Assembly: GCA_002162765.1 (NCBI GenBank)
Contig: MAAR01000013.1
Coordinates: forward strand, 1 to 64,000
Direction: 5' to 3'
From: Flavobacteriales bacterium 34_180_T64
GTDB lineage: Bacteria; Bacteroidota; Bacteroidia; Flavobacteriales; Flavobacteriaceae
Length of the DNA stretch: 64,000 nucleotides
The notes under the pieces are model-generated. The model was given only the letters and a program-made list of their open reading frames with translations, had not been told where the DNA came from and did no database searches. A program made the position numbers and the translations under genes. This document shows, piece by piece, positions 8,750 through 17,625 of this stretch. Numbering within the stretch: position 1 is the first letter of the stretch; each line of letters begins with the position of its first letter.

Positions 8750-8884
8750 TCAGTCATCCTTCGACAGGCTCAGGATGACATGTTTTTGAATCTCACTGGT
8801 TCCTTCATAGATCTGAGAGATCTTGGCATTAGGCATTAAACGCTCCACGAGATATTCTTGTACGAAACCATTATAGATGGCGTC
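8750..8884 (-). pseudogene. Remnant of an acyl-CoA dehydrogenase C-terminus
   Basis: Read on the minus strand, this stretch encodes [18 protein letters not shown] followed by [12 protein letters not shown]. It aligns without gaps to the C-terminal active-site segment of the intact enzyme at 11456 ([30 protein letters not shown]). The catalytic-Glu motif YEGT is kept, but the upstream 340 residues are absent: a stop at 8894-8896 closes the frame. The true C-terminus is replaced by codons from the palindromic repeat, which run to TGA at 8750-8752. It is a gene relic about 2.6 kb from its paralogue on the same strand, left by deletion or by partial duplication and divergence. Confidence 0.82.
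8754..8778. repeat. Short palindromic intergenic repeat
   Basis: TCATCCT and AGGATGA frame a short centre containing TCGACAGGCTC. This sequence type (GTCATCCTGAG...CGAAGGATGA) is, as I recall, dispersed in many bacterial genomes. Here it supplies the last codons of the decayed acyl-CoA dehydrogenase fragment. Confidence 0.55.
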
Positions 8885-8960
8885 GTTTTTATTTTATTAA
8901 AAAGACTTATAAATACTTTTCAATTGTAGTACCTTCAAACGCGATATTGAATACGGGGTA

Positions 8961-11399
8961 ATGGATATAAATAAAGAACTAGATTTAGCTTGGAATTTTG
9001 TTAATAATACAGACAGAAATGTGTTTTTAACAGGTAAAGCGGGTACAGGTAAAACCACGTTTTTACATAAGTTGAAGATGAAGTCCTTAAAACGCATGGT
9101 AGTCGTAGCACCTACAGGAGTTGCTGCTATTAATGCAAAGGGTGTTACCATACATTCCTTTTTTCAGATGCCTTTTGGTCCTATTTTACCTAATGAAGAC
9201 TTGGGTAATGGGTCTGGTTTTAATAGAAAATTCAACAAGACCAAAATTAATATTATAAAGTCGCTAGATTTAGTAGTGATAGATGAAATTAGTATGGTTC
9301 GTGCCGATTTATTGGATGGAATCGATAAAACATTACGTCGCTTTAGAACTAAAAATAAAGTTTTTGGTGGTGTTCAGCTATTAATGATTGGCGATTTGCA
9401 ACAATTATCGCCTGTGGTTAAAGAAAATGAATGGCAGTTATTAATGCCGTTTTATAAAAACGCGTTCTTTTTTAGTAGTTTGGCGTATCAAGAATGTCAT
9501 GCGGTTACTGTGGAGTTGAAACACATTTACAGACAAGATAATCCTAAGTTTATTGATATTCTTAATGAAATTAGAACAAATACATTGACGTCATCTTCTG
9601 CCGATGAATTAAATAAGAGATACCATCCAGATTTCGTTTCAAAAGAAGATGAAGGTTATATTTCGTTAACAACACATAATAATAAAGCAGAGCAGACGAA
9701 TAAAGCGGAACTCGATAAACTTAAAGGAAAATCACGTACATATAAAGCTAAAACTGAAGGAAAATTTCCTGAATTTTCTTACCCCAATAAAGAAGAACTT
9801 GCTTTAAAAGTTGGAGCTCAAGTCATGTTTATTAAGAATGATAGTGCTGTTGAAAAACGTTATTTTAATGGAAAGATTGGGAAAGTTATTTTATTAGACA
9901 AAGATGAAGTGGTTGTTAAATGTCCGGATGATGATTTTAATATCATTACCACTCCAGAGGTATGGGAGAACATAAACTATACAGTTGATGCAGAAACAAA
10001 AGCCATCACTGAAAACAAAATTGGATCGTATACACAAATGCCTTTGCGATTGGCTTGGTCAATTACAATCCATAAAAGTCAAGGCTTAACGTTTGAAAAG
10101 GCAATTATTGATGCGCAAGGCGCTTTTGCGCATGGGCAAACTTATGTGGCCTTAAGTCGCTGTAAAAGTTTAGAGGGTTTAGTATTGAAGAGTAAAATTA
10201 ATTCGAGTCAAATCATAAGCGATAGCAATGTGATATCGTTTAATAAAATGGCTGAGAAAAATCAACCAGATGAATCTGTTTTACAAGAGTCAAAGTCCGA
10301 GTTTCAATTGAATTTAATTTCAGAAGTATTTGATTTTTATAAGTTTTTATATCCAATAAATCGTGTATTAGATATCTACTATAAGAATAAAGGACGTATC
10401 GAAGGGAACCTTGAAGCGCCTTTAAATATGATGAAAGAGGGTGTTGCCAATTTACTTAAAGTGGCGAATGCTTTTAAAGCGCAATTAAGAGCACTTGCTG
10501 AAATCACAATAACACCAGAATCTAATACCGAGATTCAAGCGCGTTTTATAAAGGCTATAAATTATTACGGTGTACAAAATAAAACTAAAATTGTGGATCC
10601 TTTTAAAACCTTTGGTTTTACAACAGATAATAAGACGATCGAAAAAGATTTAAATAAACAACTCGATAGTATTGAAGAATTAATAGCAACCAAACAGCTC
10701 TATTTTTCAAAATTGTCTAATGGTTTTAAGGTCACTACATTTTTAGAATCGCGAGCAAAATCGGTATTTCTGGCTAAGGAAAAACCTAAGAAACCGCGAA
10801 AGTTAGTTATTGATGGTACAACTAATGTTGAGTTATTTGAGTTACTTCGTGAATTAAGAAACGCCATTGCTAGCGATAAAGATTTAGTACACTATCAAGT
10901 ATTCACGCAGAAAGCATTGTATGAAATGTGTGAAACATTTCCAACCAATAAGGATGAGCTTTTAAAAGTGAATGGTTTTGGTAAAGTGCGTGTTGAAAAA
11001 TATGGAACTGATATTTTAAAAGTAATTCGTGAGTATTGCGATGAAAATGATATAGAAACGTCTAAAGAGGCTGAGATTTTTGAAGTTCAAAAACCAAAAC
11101 GACAAAAAGGAGATACTAAAAGAATGTCTCTCGAATTGTTTAAATCTGGAAAACCGATAGATCAAATAGCTCTAGAAAGAGAATTAAATGTGAATACCAT
11201 ACTTGGACATTTAGCCAGTTTTATAGCTTCAGGAGACGTTAAGATTACAGACTTGATTTCTGAAAAACACTATAATGAATTGATAGCAATTATCCCAAAA
11301 CAAAAATTCGAGAATCTTTCAGATTTAAAAAGTCAAATAGACGACAAGTATACTTTTGGTGAGTTACGATTGGTTTTGGAGGATTTATTAAATAAATAA
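8961..11399 (+). CDS. Pif1/RecD-like SF1 helicase with HRDC and helix-turn-helix domains
   Basis: The 812-residue product is probably an ATP-driven DNA helicase for repair or replication. Walker A GKAGTGKT is at 25-32 and Walker B DEIS at 108-111; GDLQQLSPV and the late helicase motifs MPLRLAWSITIHKSQG and TYVALSRCKSL follow. This is the Pif1/RecD core. An HRDC fold (about 622-695, LFELLRELRNAIA...LLKVNGFGKVRVEKYG) is added, as in RecQ helicases. Residues about 720-770 (SLELFKSGKPIDQIALERELN) form a helix-turn-helix also known from RecQ C-termini. The gene stands alone. This architecture is seen in Bacteroidota, but its exact DNA substrate is not known from sequence. Confidence 0.9.
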   Translation: MDINKELDLAWNFVNNTDRNVFLTGKAGTGKTTFLHKLKMKSLKRMVVVAPTGVAAINAKGVTIHSFFQMPFGPILPNEDLGNGSGFNRKFNKTKINIIKSLDLVVIDEISMVRADLLDGIDKTLRRFRTKNKVFGGVQLLMIGDLQQLSPVVKENEWQLLMPFYKNAFFFSSLAYQECHAVTVELKHIYRQDNPKFIDILNEIRTNTLTSSSADELNKRYHPDFVSKEDEGYISLTTHNNKAEQTNKAELDKLKGKSRTYKAKTEGKFPEFSYPNKEELALKVGAQVMFIKNDSAVEKRYFNGKIGKVILLDKDEVVVKCPDDDFNIITTPEVWENINYTVDAETKAITENKIGSYTQMPLRLAWSITIHKSQGLTFEKAIIDAQGAFAHGQTYVALSRCKSLEGLVLKSKINSSQIISDSNVISFNKMAEKNQPDESVLQESKSEFQLNLISEVFDFYKFLYPINRVLDIYYKNKGRIEGNLEAPLNMMKEGVANLLKVANAFKAQLRALAEITITPESNTEIQARFIKAINYYGVQNKTKIVDPFKTFGFTTDNKTIEKDLNKQLDSIEELIATKQLYFSKLSNGFKVTTFLESRAKSVFLAKEKPKKPRKLVIDGTTNVELFELLRELRNAIASDKDLVHYQVFTQKALYEMCETFPTNKDELLKVNGFGKVRVEKYGTDILKVIREYCDENDIETSKEAEIFEVQKPKRQKGDTKRMSLELFKSGKPIDQIALERELNVNTILGHLASFIASGDVKITDLISEKHYNELIAIIPKQKFENLSDLKSQIDDKYTFGELRLVLEDLLNK

Positions 11400-11401
11400 A
11401 A

Positions 11402-11430
11402 AAGGCTTCAAAACTAAATTCTGAAGCCCA
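11402..11430 (-). terminator. Terminator between convergent helicase and acyl-CoA dehydrogenase genes
   Basis: GGCTTCA / TGAAGCC form a stem. Read on the minus strand it is followed by TTTTTTATTT, so it mainly serves the acyl-CoA dehydrogenase transcript. Confidence 0.75.
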
Positions 11431-11455
11431 TTAATATATTTTAATTACTTAAAGT

Positions 11456-12598
11456 TTATCCTTTAATCACGCCTCTTGAAATAACGATCTTTTGAATTTC
11501 AGAAGTGCCTTCGTAAATTTGAGTGATTTTAGCATCGCGCATTAATCGCTCCACATGATACTCTTTTACAAAACCATTACCACCATGTATTTGAACCGCT
11601 TCAACCGTATGCGTCATAGCAACTTGAGAAGCATATAATTTGGCCATAGCACTAGACATGTCGTAATTGTTACCTTGATCTTTATCCCAGGCAGCTTTCA
11701 TCACTAAATGACGAGCCGCAGTTATTTCAGTAACCATATCAGCCAATTTAAAAGCGATAGCTTGATGGTTGCATATTTCAGTTCCAAAAGCTTTACGCTC
11801 TTTTGAATATTTTAAAGCTAATTCATAAGCTCCTGATGCAATACCTAAAGCTTGTGATGCTATTCCTATACGTCCACCAGATAAGGTTTTCATGGCGAAT
11901 TTAAATCCGAAACCATCTTCACCTATGCGATTCTCTTTTGGAACTTTAACATCATTAAATTGTAAGGTATGCGTGTCACTGCCTCGAATTCCAAGTTTAT
12001 CTTCTTTAGGGCCAATATCAAATCCTGGCATCCCTTTTTCAATAATAAATGCATTGATGCCCTTATGACCTTTATCACGATCGGTTTGTGCAATTACTAA
12101 ATAGACATCAGAACGTCCACCGTTAGTTATCCAATTTTTCGTGCCATTAAGAATATAATGATCTCCATTATCAATGGCCGTAGTTTTTTGAGACGTGGCG
12201 TCACTTCCAGCTTCTGGTTCACTCAAACAAAAGGCACCCATATATTCGCCAGTAGCTAATTTTGTAAGGTATTTTTGTTTTTGATCTTCAGACCCATAAG
12301 CTTCTATCCCATAGCATACCAATGAATTATTTACGGATACCATTACTGAAGCAGACGCATCAATTTTTGATAATTCTTCCATAATAAGTACGTATGAAAT
12401 AGCATCCATACCGCTTCCGCCATATTTTGGATTTACCATTATTCCCATAAATCCTAAATCAGCCATTTTCTTAACTAATTCATCAGGAAACGTTTGTGCG
12501 TTATCGCGTTCTATAACACCTGGTAGTAATTCTGTTTGTGCAAAATCTCGAGCCGCATCGCGAATCATAATATGTTCTTCTGAAAGACTAAAATCCAT
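11456..12598 (-). CDS. Acyl-CoA dehydrogenase (short/branched-chain type)
   Basis: FAD-dependent oxidation of an acyl-CoA to the 2-enoyl-CoA. From the chosen ATG at 12598 the protein is 380 residues (MDFSLSEEHIMIRDAARDFA), the normal family length. The in-frame start 13 codons earlier adds a non-homologous leader and would overlap the promoter. Visible are the flavin/substrate motifs AFCLSEPEAGSDA and WITNG, and the C-terminal [21 protein letters not shown]. The catalytic Glu in YEGT is near residue 363. Chain length cannot be fixed from sequence; short-chain or isovaleryl-type substrates are likeliest. A relic of a related gene lies at 8750. Confidence 0.93.
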   Translation of the reverse strand: MDFSLSEEHIMIRDAARDFAQTELLPGVIERDNAQTFPDELVKKMADLGFMGIMVNPKYGGSGMDAISYVLIMEELSKIDASASVMVSVNNSLVCYGIEAYGSEDQKQKYLTKLATGEYMGAFCLSEPEAGSDATSQKTTAIDNGDHYILNGTKNWITNGGRSDVYLVIAQTDRDKGHKGINAFIIEKGMPGFDIGPKEDKLGIRGSDTHTLQFNDVKVPKENRIGEDGFGFKFAMKTLSGGRIGIASQALGIASGAYELALKYSKERKAFGTEICNHQAIAFKLADMVTEITAARHLVMKAAWDKDQGNNYDMSSAMAKLYASQVAMTHTVEAVQIHGGNGFVKEYHVERLMRDAKITQIYEGTSEIQKIVISRGVIKG

Positions 12599-12634
12599 AA
12601 TTTGATTAATTGTTGAATTGATAAAAATTGAGGT

Positions 12635-12665
12635 CAAAGATAGCTCTTTATTGGCATTTTTTCAA
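12635..12665 (-). promoter_or_regulatory. Bacteroidota promoter for the acyl-CoA dehydrogenase
   Basis: On the minus strand a TTG (-33) at 12663-12665 is followed after 20 bases by TATCTTTG (-7, TAnnTTTG) at 12635-12642. This gives a leader of roughly 30 bases to ATG 12598 and supports that start. Confidence 0.65.
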
Positions 12666-12689
12666 TACGAATTCTTATTTTTACATTAT

Positions 12690-13754
12690 ATGATGAAAAC
12701 TGAATATAATGTAATTGGGGTCATGTCTGGCACATCACTAGACGGTGTTGATTTAGTCTATGTTACTTTTAATTCTGATACAGAATGGGAATTTGATATT
12801 CATTTTACTGAAACTGTAACTTATACAGATAGCTGGTTAAATAGTCTTAAAGAGTTAACGTCATTTTCCCTAGAAAGGATTCAACAAATAGATATAGACT
12901 ACACGAATTACCTTGCCGAAATTATTTGGAAATTTATAGTCACAAATAATATAAAAAAGATAGATGCAATTTGTTCTCATGGCCATACGGCTTTACATCA
13001 ACCTGAAAATGATATAACCTATCAAATTGGAAATCTGCCGCAAATTGCTAAGCTATTGAAACTTCCTGTGGTCTGTGATTTTAGGGTTCAAGATGTTGAG
13101 TTTGGTGGACAAGGAGCACCTTTAGTTCCTATAGGAGATCAGTTGTTATTTGCGAAATTTGATTCGTGTCTTAATCTTGGTGGTTTTGCCAATATTTCAT
13201 TTGAACACAATGGGATTAGATTAGCTTTTGATATTTGTCCGGTAAATATTGTATTAAATTATTATATGAGGCAGATTGGACTGTCTTATGATCATAACGG
13301 AGATCTAGGTGCTACGGGTCAGATTAATAAAGATTTGTTAAAAAAATTGAATGACTTAAGTTTCTATTCTAAAGAACCTCCTAAATCTCTGGGTTTAGAA
13401 TGGGTAATCAATGTAGTATTGCCTTTGATAGATGATTATAGGTTGTCCATAAAAGATGTTTTAAGAACTTTTATTGAGCATACTGCTATTCAAATTTCTA
13501 AAATTTTAAATATAATACCATTGTCATCAGTTCTAATTACTGGAGGGGGAGTTTATAATTCGTTTTTAATACAACGAATACAATCAAGAACAAATGGGGT
13601 AGTGGTTATTCCTTCTAATGAAATTATTGAATATAAGGAAGCGTTAATTTTTGGCCTTTTAGGAGTATTAAAACTACGAAATGAAATTAACTGTTTGAGC
13701 AGTGTGACAGGCGCGGTTAAAGATCATAGTTCCGGTAAAATTTATCTCCCCTAA
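12690..13754 (+). CDS. anmK: Anhydro-N-acetylmuramic acid kinase
   Basis: Phosphorylates and opens 1,6-anhydro-MurNAc released from peptidoglycan, giving MurNAc-6-phosphate for cell-wall recycling in the cytoplasm. The N-terminus YNVIGVMSGTSLDGVDLV carries the AnmK ATP-binding signature (GTSLDG, residues 14-19). FGGQGAPLVPIGD, CLNLGGFANISF and VLITGGGVYN are further family motifs of the ASKHA fold. I chose ATG 12690 (or 12693): about 354 residues is the usual length, and the longer frame upstream overlaps the divergent acyl-CoA dehydrogenase promoter. The gene is divergent from the dehydrogenase. Confidence 0.93.
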   Translation: MMKTEYNVIGVMSGTSLDGVDLVYVTFNSDTEWEFDIHFTETVTYTDSWLNSLKELTSFSLERIQQIDIDYTNYLAEIIWKFIVTNNIKKIDAICSHGHTALHQPENDITYQIGNLPQIAKLLKLPVVCDFRVQDVEFGGQGAPLVPIGDQLLFAKFDSCLNLGGFANISFEHNGIRLAFDICPVNIVLNYYMRQIGLSYDHNGDLGATGQINKDLLKKLNDLSFYSKEPPKSLGLEWVINVVLPLIDDYRLSIKDVLRTFIEHTAIQISKILNIIPLSSVLITGGGVYNSFLIQRIQSRTNGVVVIPSNEIIEYKEALIFGLLGVLKLRNEINCLSSVTGAVKDHSSGKIYLP

Positions 13755-13792
13755 AATTATAATTATTTTAATATAATGCGCTATTAGTTTTT

Positions 13793-13800
13793 TATATTTG
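13793..13800 (+). promoter_or_regulatory. -7 box of the amino-acid dehydrogenase promoter
   Basis: TATATTTG matches TAnnTTTG, 26 bases before ATG 13827. No clear TTG lies about 19 bases upstream; only a T-rich stretch is present. Confidence 0.5.
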
Positions 13801-13826
13801 CTTGTCTTATAAAACTAACTAAATTA

Positions 13827-15053
13827 ATGAAAGAATTACTTGCTAAATACGAAAACAAAACCCCTGAAATTGTATTCAATTGGAAAGACCCTGAAACAGA
13901 AGCTGAAGGCTGGACAGTTATAAATTCACTACGAGGTGGAGCAGCTGGTGGTGGCACAAGAATGCGTAAAGGGCTTGATATGAATGAAGTACTTTCGTTA
14001 GCTAAAACGATGGAGGTTAAATTTACCGTTTCTGGTCCTGCCATTGGTGGTGCGAAATCAGGAATAAATTTTGATCCGAATGATCCAAGAAAGAAAGGCG
14101 TACTAGAACGATGGTATAAGGCTGTTTCACCATTATTAAAAAGTTATTATGGGACAGGTGGTGATTTAAATGTTGATGAAATCCATGAAGTGATTCCAAT
14201 TACTGAAGAAAGTGGTGTGTGGCATCCTCAAGAAGGTGTTTTTGAAGGTCACTTTAAACCTACAATTGCTGACAAAATAAATCGAATTGGGCAGTTAAGG
14301 CATGGTGTTATTAAGGTTATTGAAAATCCTAAATATTCGCCGAGCATTTCTCGAAAGTATACAGTTGCAGATATGATAACTGGTTATGGTGTAGCAGAAG
14401 CTGTTAAACAATATTATAATATTTATGGTGGATCTGTTGAAGGCAAACGTGCGGTTGTTCAAGGGTTTGGAAATGTAGGAGCTGCAGCTGCTTTTTATTT
14501 AGCACAAATGGGGGCTAAAATTGTTGGTATAATTGATATTGCAGGTGGACTTATAAATGAAGATGGGTTTACTTTTGAAGAGATTACAGATTTATTTCTT
14601 GCTAAAACAGGAAATACATTAGAAAGCGATCATATGATTCCTTTCGATGAGATAAATGAAAAAATATGGTTGCTCCAAGCTGAAATATTTGCGCCTTGTG
14701 CGGCTTCAAGGTTGGTTACAATACATCAAGTGGATGATATGATAGACTCAGGTTTGGAGGTTATTTCTTGTGGTGCCAATGTCCCATTTGCGGATAAAGC
14801 AATATTTTTTGGGCCAATAATGGAGCATACTGATTATCGAGTGAGTTTGATACCAGATTTTATTTCTAACTGTGGAATGGCGCGCGTATTTGCATACTTT
14901 ATGGAGCGTAAAGTACAAATGACAGATGATGCTATTTTTGAAGACACTTCAAAGATAATAGGAGAAGCAATTCAAAATATTTATGACCGAGATTCGTCCA
15001 AAAACAATATTAGTAAAACTGCTTTTGAAATAGCTTTAAAACAACTTATATAA
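13827..15053 (+). CDS. Glu/Leu/Phe/Val dehydrogenase family protein
   Basis: NAD(P)-dependent oxidative deamination of an amino acid to its 2-oxo acid, or the reverse. The catalytic lysine lies in the motif GPAIGGAKSGI (K77), preceded by the phosphate/substrate-binding stretch GGAAGGGTRMRKG. The Rossmann part (about 195-330) contains AVVQGFGNVGAAAAFYLAQMG. At 408 residues it is closer to the leucine/valine dehydrogenase side of the family than to hexameric glutamate dehydrogenases, but the substrate is not certain. The nhaD gene follows after 12 bases, so the two are probably co-transcribed. Confidence 0.9.
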   Translation: MKELLAKYENKTPEIVFNWKDPETEAEGWTVINSLRGGAAGGGTRMRKGLDMNEVLSLAKTMEVKFTVSGPAIGGAKSGINFDPNDPRKKGVLERWYKAVSPLLKSYYGTGGDLNVDEIHEVIPITEESGVWHPQEGVFEGHFKPTIADKINRIGQLRHGVIKVIENPKYSPSISRKYTVADMITGYGVAEAVKQYYNIYGGSVEGKRAVVQGFGNVGAAAAFYLAQMGAKIVGIIDIAGGLINEDGFTFEEITDLFLAKTGNTLESDHMIPFDEINEKIWLLQAEIFAPCAASRLVTIHQVDDMIDSGLEVISCGANVPFADKAIFFGPIMEHTDYRVSLIPDFISNCGMARVFAYFMERKVQMTDDAIFEDTSKIIGEAIQNIYDRDSSKNNISKTAFEIALKQLI

Positions 15054-15065
15054 TCTTCACATTTT

Positions 15066-16460
15066 ATGGAAATAGTAATCATTTTAGTGTTTGTTTTTGG
15101 CTACCTAGCAATCACTTTAGAACATAGTATAAAAATTGATAAGTTGATACCAGCATTAGTTATGATGGCTATTAGTTGGGCTTTAATTTCTTTGGGAATT
15201 GATTCTTTTCCAAATTGGTTTGACTCTGCTAATCACGGATTAGTTGAAGGTTTTTCCAGTATTGACCATGAAGGCAAGATGCATCTCATGGAAGAAACGC
15301 TATTACACCATTTAGGTAAAACAGCCGAAATTTTGGTGTTTCTACTTGGTGCTATGACCATTGTAGAAATCATTGATTATTTTGATGGATTCGCTACTAT
15401 TAAAGGCTTTATTAGAACAAAGAAGAAAAGTAAAATATTATGGATCTTTTCAATTTTGGCATTTATATTGTCAGCAATAATTGATAACCTAACAGCAACA
15501 ATTGTTTTGATTTCAATTTTGCAAAAAATTGTTAAAGACCGAGACGTACGTATATGGTATGCTGGATTAATTATTATTGCAGCGAATGCAGGAGGTGCTT
15601 TTTCACCAATAGGGGATGTGACTACAACCATGTTATGGATAGGAGATAAAGTGTCTACAGGACATTTATTTATATATTTATTTTTACCTTCTGTAGTCTG
15701 TATGGTGGTACCTTCATTTATTGCGTCATTCTTACCTGCTTTTAAAGGGGACTTGGATATTGAGGATAATGTAGAGGACAAACCTAAAAGTAAATTTGGT
15801 TCAACAATGTTATATTTAGGTTTAGGTGCTATCGTTTTTGTGCCAATCTTTAAAGTAATTACGCATTTACCACCTTACGTTGGCATGATGTTGTCTCTAG
15901 GAATTGTAGCTATTTTTGCAGAAGTATACAGTAATTATAAATTTAGTATTTCTAGTCATGATTCTGAAGAAAGTGATGCACATGCACATCATAGCCCTGT
16001 ACACCATTCTCTTTCAAAAATTGAATTACCTAGCATCCTTTTCTTTCTAGGAATTTTGATGGCTGTTGCAGCTCTTGAATCTCTAGGGACTCTATTTGGA
16101 TTTGCAAATTCACTACAAGATACCATGCCAATGCTCGGTACCGAAATTGAGCCAGGAGGGGTTTCTGATTTGGTAGTTATATTGCTAGGAGTTGGTTCTG
16201 CAGTAATTGACAATGTTCCGTTAGTTGCAGCTAGTTTAGGGATGTTTTCAGAACCATTAGATAATCAACTATGGCATTTTATTGCCTATTCAGCTGGAAC
16301 TGGAGGTAGTATGTTAATTATTGGTTCTGCTGCTGGAGTTGTGGCTATGGGAATGGAGAAAATTGACTTCTTTTGGTATCTTAAAAAAATATCTTGGTTG
16401 GCTTTAATAGGATTTCTAGCAGGAGCACTAGTGTTTTTGTTTACGAGAACTATATTCTAG
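15066..16460 (+). CDS. nhaD: Sodium/proton antiporter NhaD
   Basis: An inner-membrane exporter of Na+ (or Li+) in exchange for protons. The 464-residue product has about eleven hydrophobic segments. Typical NhaD/ion-transporter motifs are LSAIIDNLTATIVLISIL, IIAANAGGAFSPIGDVTTTMLW and, near the C-terminus, VGSAVIDNVPLVAASLGMF. A histidine-rich loop (HDSEESDAHAHHSPVHH, about 299-315) sits between membrane halves and may sense pH or metal; that is inference. It lies 12 bases after the amino-acid dehydrogenase. A sodium exporter fits a marine or salt-exposed bacterium. Confidence 0.93.
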   Translation: MEIVIILVFVFGYLAITLEHSIKIDKLIPALVMMAISWALISLGIDSFPNWFDSANHGLVEGFSSIDHEGKMHLMEETLLHHLGKTAEILVFLLGAMTIVEIIDYFDGFATIKGFIRTKKKSKILWIFSILAFILSAIIDNLTATIVLISILQKIVKDRDVRIWYAGLIIIAANAGGAFSPIGDVTTTMLWIGDKVSTGHLFIYLFLPSVVCMVVPSFIASFLPAFKGDLDIEDNVEDKPKSKFGSTMLYLGLGAIVFVPIFKVITHLPPYVGMMLSLGIVAIFAEVYSNYKFSISSHDSEESDAHAHHSPVHHSLSKIELPSILFFLGILMAVAALESLGTLFGFANSLQDTMPMLGTEIEPGGVSDLVVILLGVGSAVIDNVPLVAASLGMFSEPLDNQLWHFIAYSAGTGGSMLIIGSAAGVVAMGMEKIDFFWYLKKISWLALIGFLAGALVFLFTRTIF

Positions 16461-16526
16461 GAGATATACTTTAGAATCAAAATAGACGTTATTACAATAA
16501 TTATATAATTTTCAAATCATATACAT

Positions 16527-17222
16527 ATGATATTACAAAGTAATATTCAAGATGGAGCAGAATTACTTCCCAGCGAAGAATCGGTCGAAAAAACGCTCTC
16601 AATTATTGAATTGGTTAGTAGTGGAGGGACGGCTGGTGTTATAATCGTTGGATTGCTGTTTGTGTTAATGGTGGTTGCCATTTATATTTATTTTGAACGT
16701 CTGTTCGCTATAAAAGCAGCTTCAAAAATTGATTCAAATTTTATGAATCAAATTAAGGATCATGTTTCCAATGGTAAAATTGATTCCGCTCAAATGTTGT
16801 GTGCTCAAGTCAATTCTCCAGTTTCAAGATTAATTGATAAAGGTATTACACGTATTGGAAAACCATTAGAAGATATTAATACTGCAATTGAGAACGCTGG
16901 ACGATTAGAGGTATATGGTTTAGAGAAAAATGTAAGTGTGTTAGCAACAATTTCTGGTGTCGCTCCTATGATAGGATTTCTTGGTACAGTAATTGGAATG
17001 ATATTATCAATATTTGAAATTGCTAATTCGGGTGGACAAATAGATATTAAGTTATTGGCTGATGGTTTATATACAGCAATGACTACAACAGTAGGAGGAC
17101 TTATAGTTGGGATTGTAGCGTATATGGCATACAATCATTTGGTGGTTAAAACAGATAAGGTAGTCTATCAAATGGAAGCCAATTCATTAGAGTTTTTAGA
17201 TCACTTAAACGAACCAATTTAA
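16527..17222 (+). CDS. MotA/TolQ/ExbB proton channel protein
   Basis: An inner-membrane proton-channel subunit that converts proton-motive force into work on the outer membrane. The 231-residue product has a first membrane helix (about 37-57), a cytoplasmic loop, and the two helices of the ExbB fold around VSVLATISGVAPMIGFLGTV and TAMTTTVGGLIVGIVAYMAY. Its stop codon overlaps the start of the ExbD gene as TAATG, which indicates translational coupling. ExbB versus TolQ cannot be separated by sequence alone. The neighbouring TonB-like gene favours the ExbB role. Confidence 0.92.
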   Translation: MILQSNIQDGAELLPSEESVEKTLSIIELVSSGGTAGVIIVGLLFVLMVVAIYIYFERLFAIKAASKIDSNFMNQIKDHVSNGKIDSAQMLCAQVNSPVSRLIDKGITRIGKPLEDINTAIENAGRLEVYGLEKNVSVLATISGVAPMIGFLGTVIGMILSIFEIANSGGQIDIKLLADGLYTAMTTTVGGLIVGIVAYMAYNHLVVKTDKVVYQMEANSLEFLDHLNEPI

Positions 17223-17617
17223 TGAAAATTAGAGGTAGAAATAAAGTAACACCAGATTTCAATATGTCTTCAATGACGGATATTGTATTTCTGTTGCTCA
17301 TATTTTTTATGTTGGCTTCTACGTTAGTTTCCACAAATGCCATTGATATATTGTTGCCAAAGGCAAGTGGAAAAACTGAAAACAAAAAGTCTGTAGCGGT
17401 CAGTATAAAAAAGGATTTGACCTATTATATAGATCAAAAACGTGTTGGTGAAAGTGTTTTGGAAGTGGAACTTAAAAATGTGTTAGCCAATGAAAACGAA
17501 CCAACAATTGTGTTAAGAGCCGAAAAGTCGGTTGCGGTAGAACATGTTGTTAAAGTAATGGATATTGCTAATAGAAATAAGTTTAAAGTCATCTTAGCAG
17601 TGAAACCAAACGATTAA
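17222..17617 (+). CDS. ExbD/TolR biopolymer transport protein
   Basis: The partner of the ExbB-like channel. The 131-residue product has the family layout: a short cytoplasmic N-terminus (MKIRGRNKVTPDFNMSSMTD), one membrane helix (about 22-42, IVFLLLIFFMLASTLVST) with the conserved Asp just before it (MTDIVF) that takes part in proton transfer, and a periplasmic domain with the ExbD motif ILAVKP. It overlaps the upstream gene by one base and is 8 bases from the TonB-like gene. Confidence 0.93.
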   Translation: MKIRGRNKVTPDFNMSSMTDIVFLLLIFFMLASTLVSTNAIDILLPKASGKTENKKSVAVSIKKDLTYYIDQKRVGESVLEVELKNVLANENEPTIVLRAEKSVAVEHVVKVMDIANRNKFKVILAVKPND

Positions 17618-17625
17618 TAAACGCA

